This document shows, in pieces, positions 6,624-7,783 of a stretch of 7,783 bases of DNA. Location: the NCBI GenBank assembly GCA_937898525.1, contig CALCBC010000104.1, positions 1 to 7,783 on the forward strand, in the 5' to 3' direction. The position numbers and the translations under genes are program-made. How positions within the stretch are numbered: the first letter of the stretch is position 1; each line of letters starts with the position of its first letter. A model generated the notes under the pieces. It searched no databases. It had not been told where the DNA came from and saw nothing but the letters and a program-made list of their open reading frames with translations. The DNA comes from an uncultured Sphingomonadales bacterium (GTDB lineage: Bacteria; Pseudomonadota; Alphaproteobacteria; Sphingomonadales; Sphingomonadaceae).

Positions 6624-7762
6624 CAAGGACTTCAGGGGGGATCGGATTGGGAAATCGGGTAGGGGCTGGCACGCGGTCGCTCGCGGATGTCTTCCTGTCC
6701 GCGCCGTTCGAGGCGGATGGTTGGGACAGGGCGCTCAAGTCTCTTGCGCGCGAGACGCGATCGGCACGCAGCCAGCTGATAGCGTTCGGCGGTTCGAGCA
6801 CGATCCCGATCAACTGGGTCACCGATGCGCAGCCGGGATTGATCGAGGAATTCCCGACCATCGATGGGGCCAGTCCGGACGTCAACTGGCGCGTCGCCAG
6901 CACCCGCTCCCTGCTCGAGATCGTCTGGGAGGACCACTACGACCAGGCCAGGCGCGACCTGAACAGTGACGTCTACGACGAGTTCTCCGAGCGATACGAG
7001 ATGCCCTTCGGTTGCCAGACCGTGCTTCTCGACACGCCTGGCCTCTTCTATGGCCTTGCTATCCTGCGCACGAAGGAAGACGGACGGACAACCGTGGACG
7101 ACAGGCGTGCCTTCGCGTGGGCGGCCAAGCATGTCCAGACCGCCGTCAGGCTGCAGCAAGCGGTCGAGCTGCAGGGAGCCACGATGCTTGCCGGCGCCTT
7201 CGAGGCCCTGGGAGGCGCGGTCTTCGTCTGCGACGCTAAGGGACACGTGCGGGCCCTTACCAGCGCAGCAGAGGCAGTCCTGCGCGAACACCTAGGTCTC
7301 CAGCTATCCAGCGGCAGGCTGATCGCGACACGCGCCGATGACGACCAGGCCCTGCAGCAAGCCTTGCGTCACGTGCTGGACGAAACGAACCTCGCGCCGG
7401 CGGCAAGGGAATTCTGGCTACGTGCGCCCCTGGCGGACTTTTGCCCTGTCCGCTGCGAAGTGCTGCCGCTCCCCCGGAAAGACTGGAGCCTCACGTTCGA
7501 ACCGCGCGCCCTTGTTTCGCTGCACCGGCCAGCCAACGTCGATGAGCGCCGGCGCGAGCAGCTGAAGGCCGTACTTGGCCTGACGCAAGCCGAGGCGGAG
7601 ATTGCCGCGCTCGCGGCCGATGGCCATTCACGTGAGGAGATCGCGCAAATTCGCGGTGCTTCGATCCACACGGTCGGCTCCCAGCTCAAGAGCATCTTTC
7701 TCAAGACCGACGTCACGCGTGAGGCGCAACTCGTGGCTCTGCTCAACAAACTCCTGCGTTAG
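6599..7762 (+). CDS. LuxR/NarL-type HTH transcriptional regulator with GAF- and PAS-like regions
   Basis: Cytoplasmic DNA-binding regulator of 387 residues from the first ATG. The C-terminal HTH (328-387) is a clear LuxR/NarL (GerE-type) domain: LTQAEAEIAALAADG starts it, EEIAQIRGAS follows, the recognition helix SIHTVGSQLKSIFLK is at 355-369, and it ends in AQLVALLNKLL. Residues about 25-185 resemble the GAF-like N-terminal part of sphingomonad LuxR-family regulators: LADVFLSAPFEADGW opens it, and GLAILRTKEDG followed by a D-rich helix closes it. Residues about 198-260 (GGAVFVCDAKGHVRALTSAA) look PAS-like. No phospho-acceptor receiver domain is apparent, and I do not recognise the acyl-homoserine-lactone-binding pattern of true LuxR proteins, so the signal is unknown. 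Start uncertain: ATG 6599 has no Shine-Dalgarno, ATG 6617 (381 residues) has GGAG 12 bases upstream, and TTG 6647 (371 residues) has the strongest site. Divergent to the autotransporter gene, its likely but unproven target. Confidence 0.92.
   Translation: MELVGRMLSRTSGGIGLGNRVGAGTRSLADVFLSAPFEADGWDRALKSLARETRSARSQLIAFGGSSTIPINWVTDAQPGLIEEFPTIDGASPDVNWRVASTRSLLEIVWEDHYDQARRDLNSDVYDEFSERYEMPFGCQTVLLDTPGLFYGLAILRTKEDGRTTVDDRRAFAWAAKHVQTAVRLQQAVELQGATMLAGAFEALGGAVFVCDAKGHVRALTSAAEAVLREHLGLQLSSGRLIATRADDDQALQQALRHVLDETNLAPAAREFWLRAPLADFCPVRCEVLPLPRKDWSLTFEPRALVSLHRPANVDERRREQLKAVLGLTQAEAEIAALAADGHSREEIAQIRGASIHTVGSQLKSIFLKTDVTREAQLVALLNKLLR
6634..6640 (+). promoter_or_regulatory. Shine-Dalgarno-like AGGGGGG inside the regulator's annotated 5' end
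   Basis: AGGGGGG ends 6 bases before an in-frame TTG at 6647-6649. This is the best ribosome-binding-site and spacing combination near the 5' end of the regulator gene. Starting there gives MGNRVGAGTRSLADVF, leaving about ten residues before the recognisable N-terminal domain. The alternatives are ATG codons at 6599 and 6617, with poorer sites. Glycine codons GGG GGG in a real coding start would produce the same string, so this does not settle the question. Confidence 0.4.
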
Positions 7763-7783
7763 CAACGCCTCCCCGCCTTCAGG

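Noticed and set aside
7756..7768. Hairpin GCGTT-AGC-AACGC over the stop codon of the LuxR-type gene
   Set aside because: The stem is only 5 bp, the loop is 3 bases, it overlaps the stop codon and no T-run follows (CTCCCCGCC). It does not meet the criteria for a terminator, and the window ends too soon to judge.

Overview
The window reads as high-GC alphaproteobacterial DNA, most likely from a sphingomonad or a relative such as the Erythrobacteraceae. This rests on strong G/C preference at third codon positions, the style of the autotransporter (paired N-terminal cysteines, PGNS module, a linker of the type NDxDFAAxAxTxNQ, terminal Phe), and the GAF/PAS-like LuxR-type regulator beside it. Taxonomy is inferred from family resemblance; no marker gene is present.

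Layout, left to right. Positions 1-389 hold no gene I can support, only a few weak inverted repeats. Positions 390-6467 (minus strand) are one intact 2025-codon gene for a giant type Va autotransporter: signal peptide, a long passenger of degenerate beta-solenoid repeats, PATR-like modules, an autochaperone-like PGNS segment, an alpha-helical linker and a C-terminal 12-stranded-type barrel ending in Phe. Positions 6468-6598 are a compact divergent control region with a near-perfect 22-bp palindrome and a well-placed Shine-Dalgarno for the autotransporter. Positions 6599-7762 (plus strand) are a LuxR/NarL-type HTH transcriptional regulator with GAF-like and PAS-like upstream regions. The last 21 bases are the start of the next spacer.

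The simplest model is that the divergently transcribed regulator controls the surface protein, itself, or both, through the shared spacer. That is inference from gene order plus the palindrome; nothing in the sequence proves it.

The most unusual detail is a 7-bp tandem duplication (TGACCAG twice) lying exactly across the autotransporter start. It separates an ATG that directly abuts the Shine-Dalgarno from an in-frame GTG with ideal spacing. Losing one copy would put the ATG in frame with the same N-terminal residues but remove the spacing, so copy number could tune or switch expression. The window otherwise looks like a normal accessory surface-protein locus, and I see no CRISPR, insertion sequence, tRNA or rRNA.
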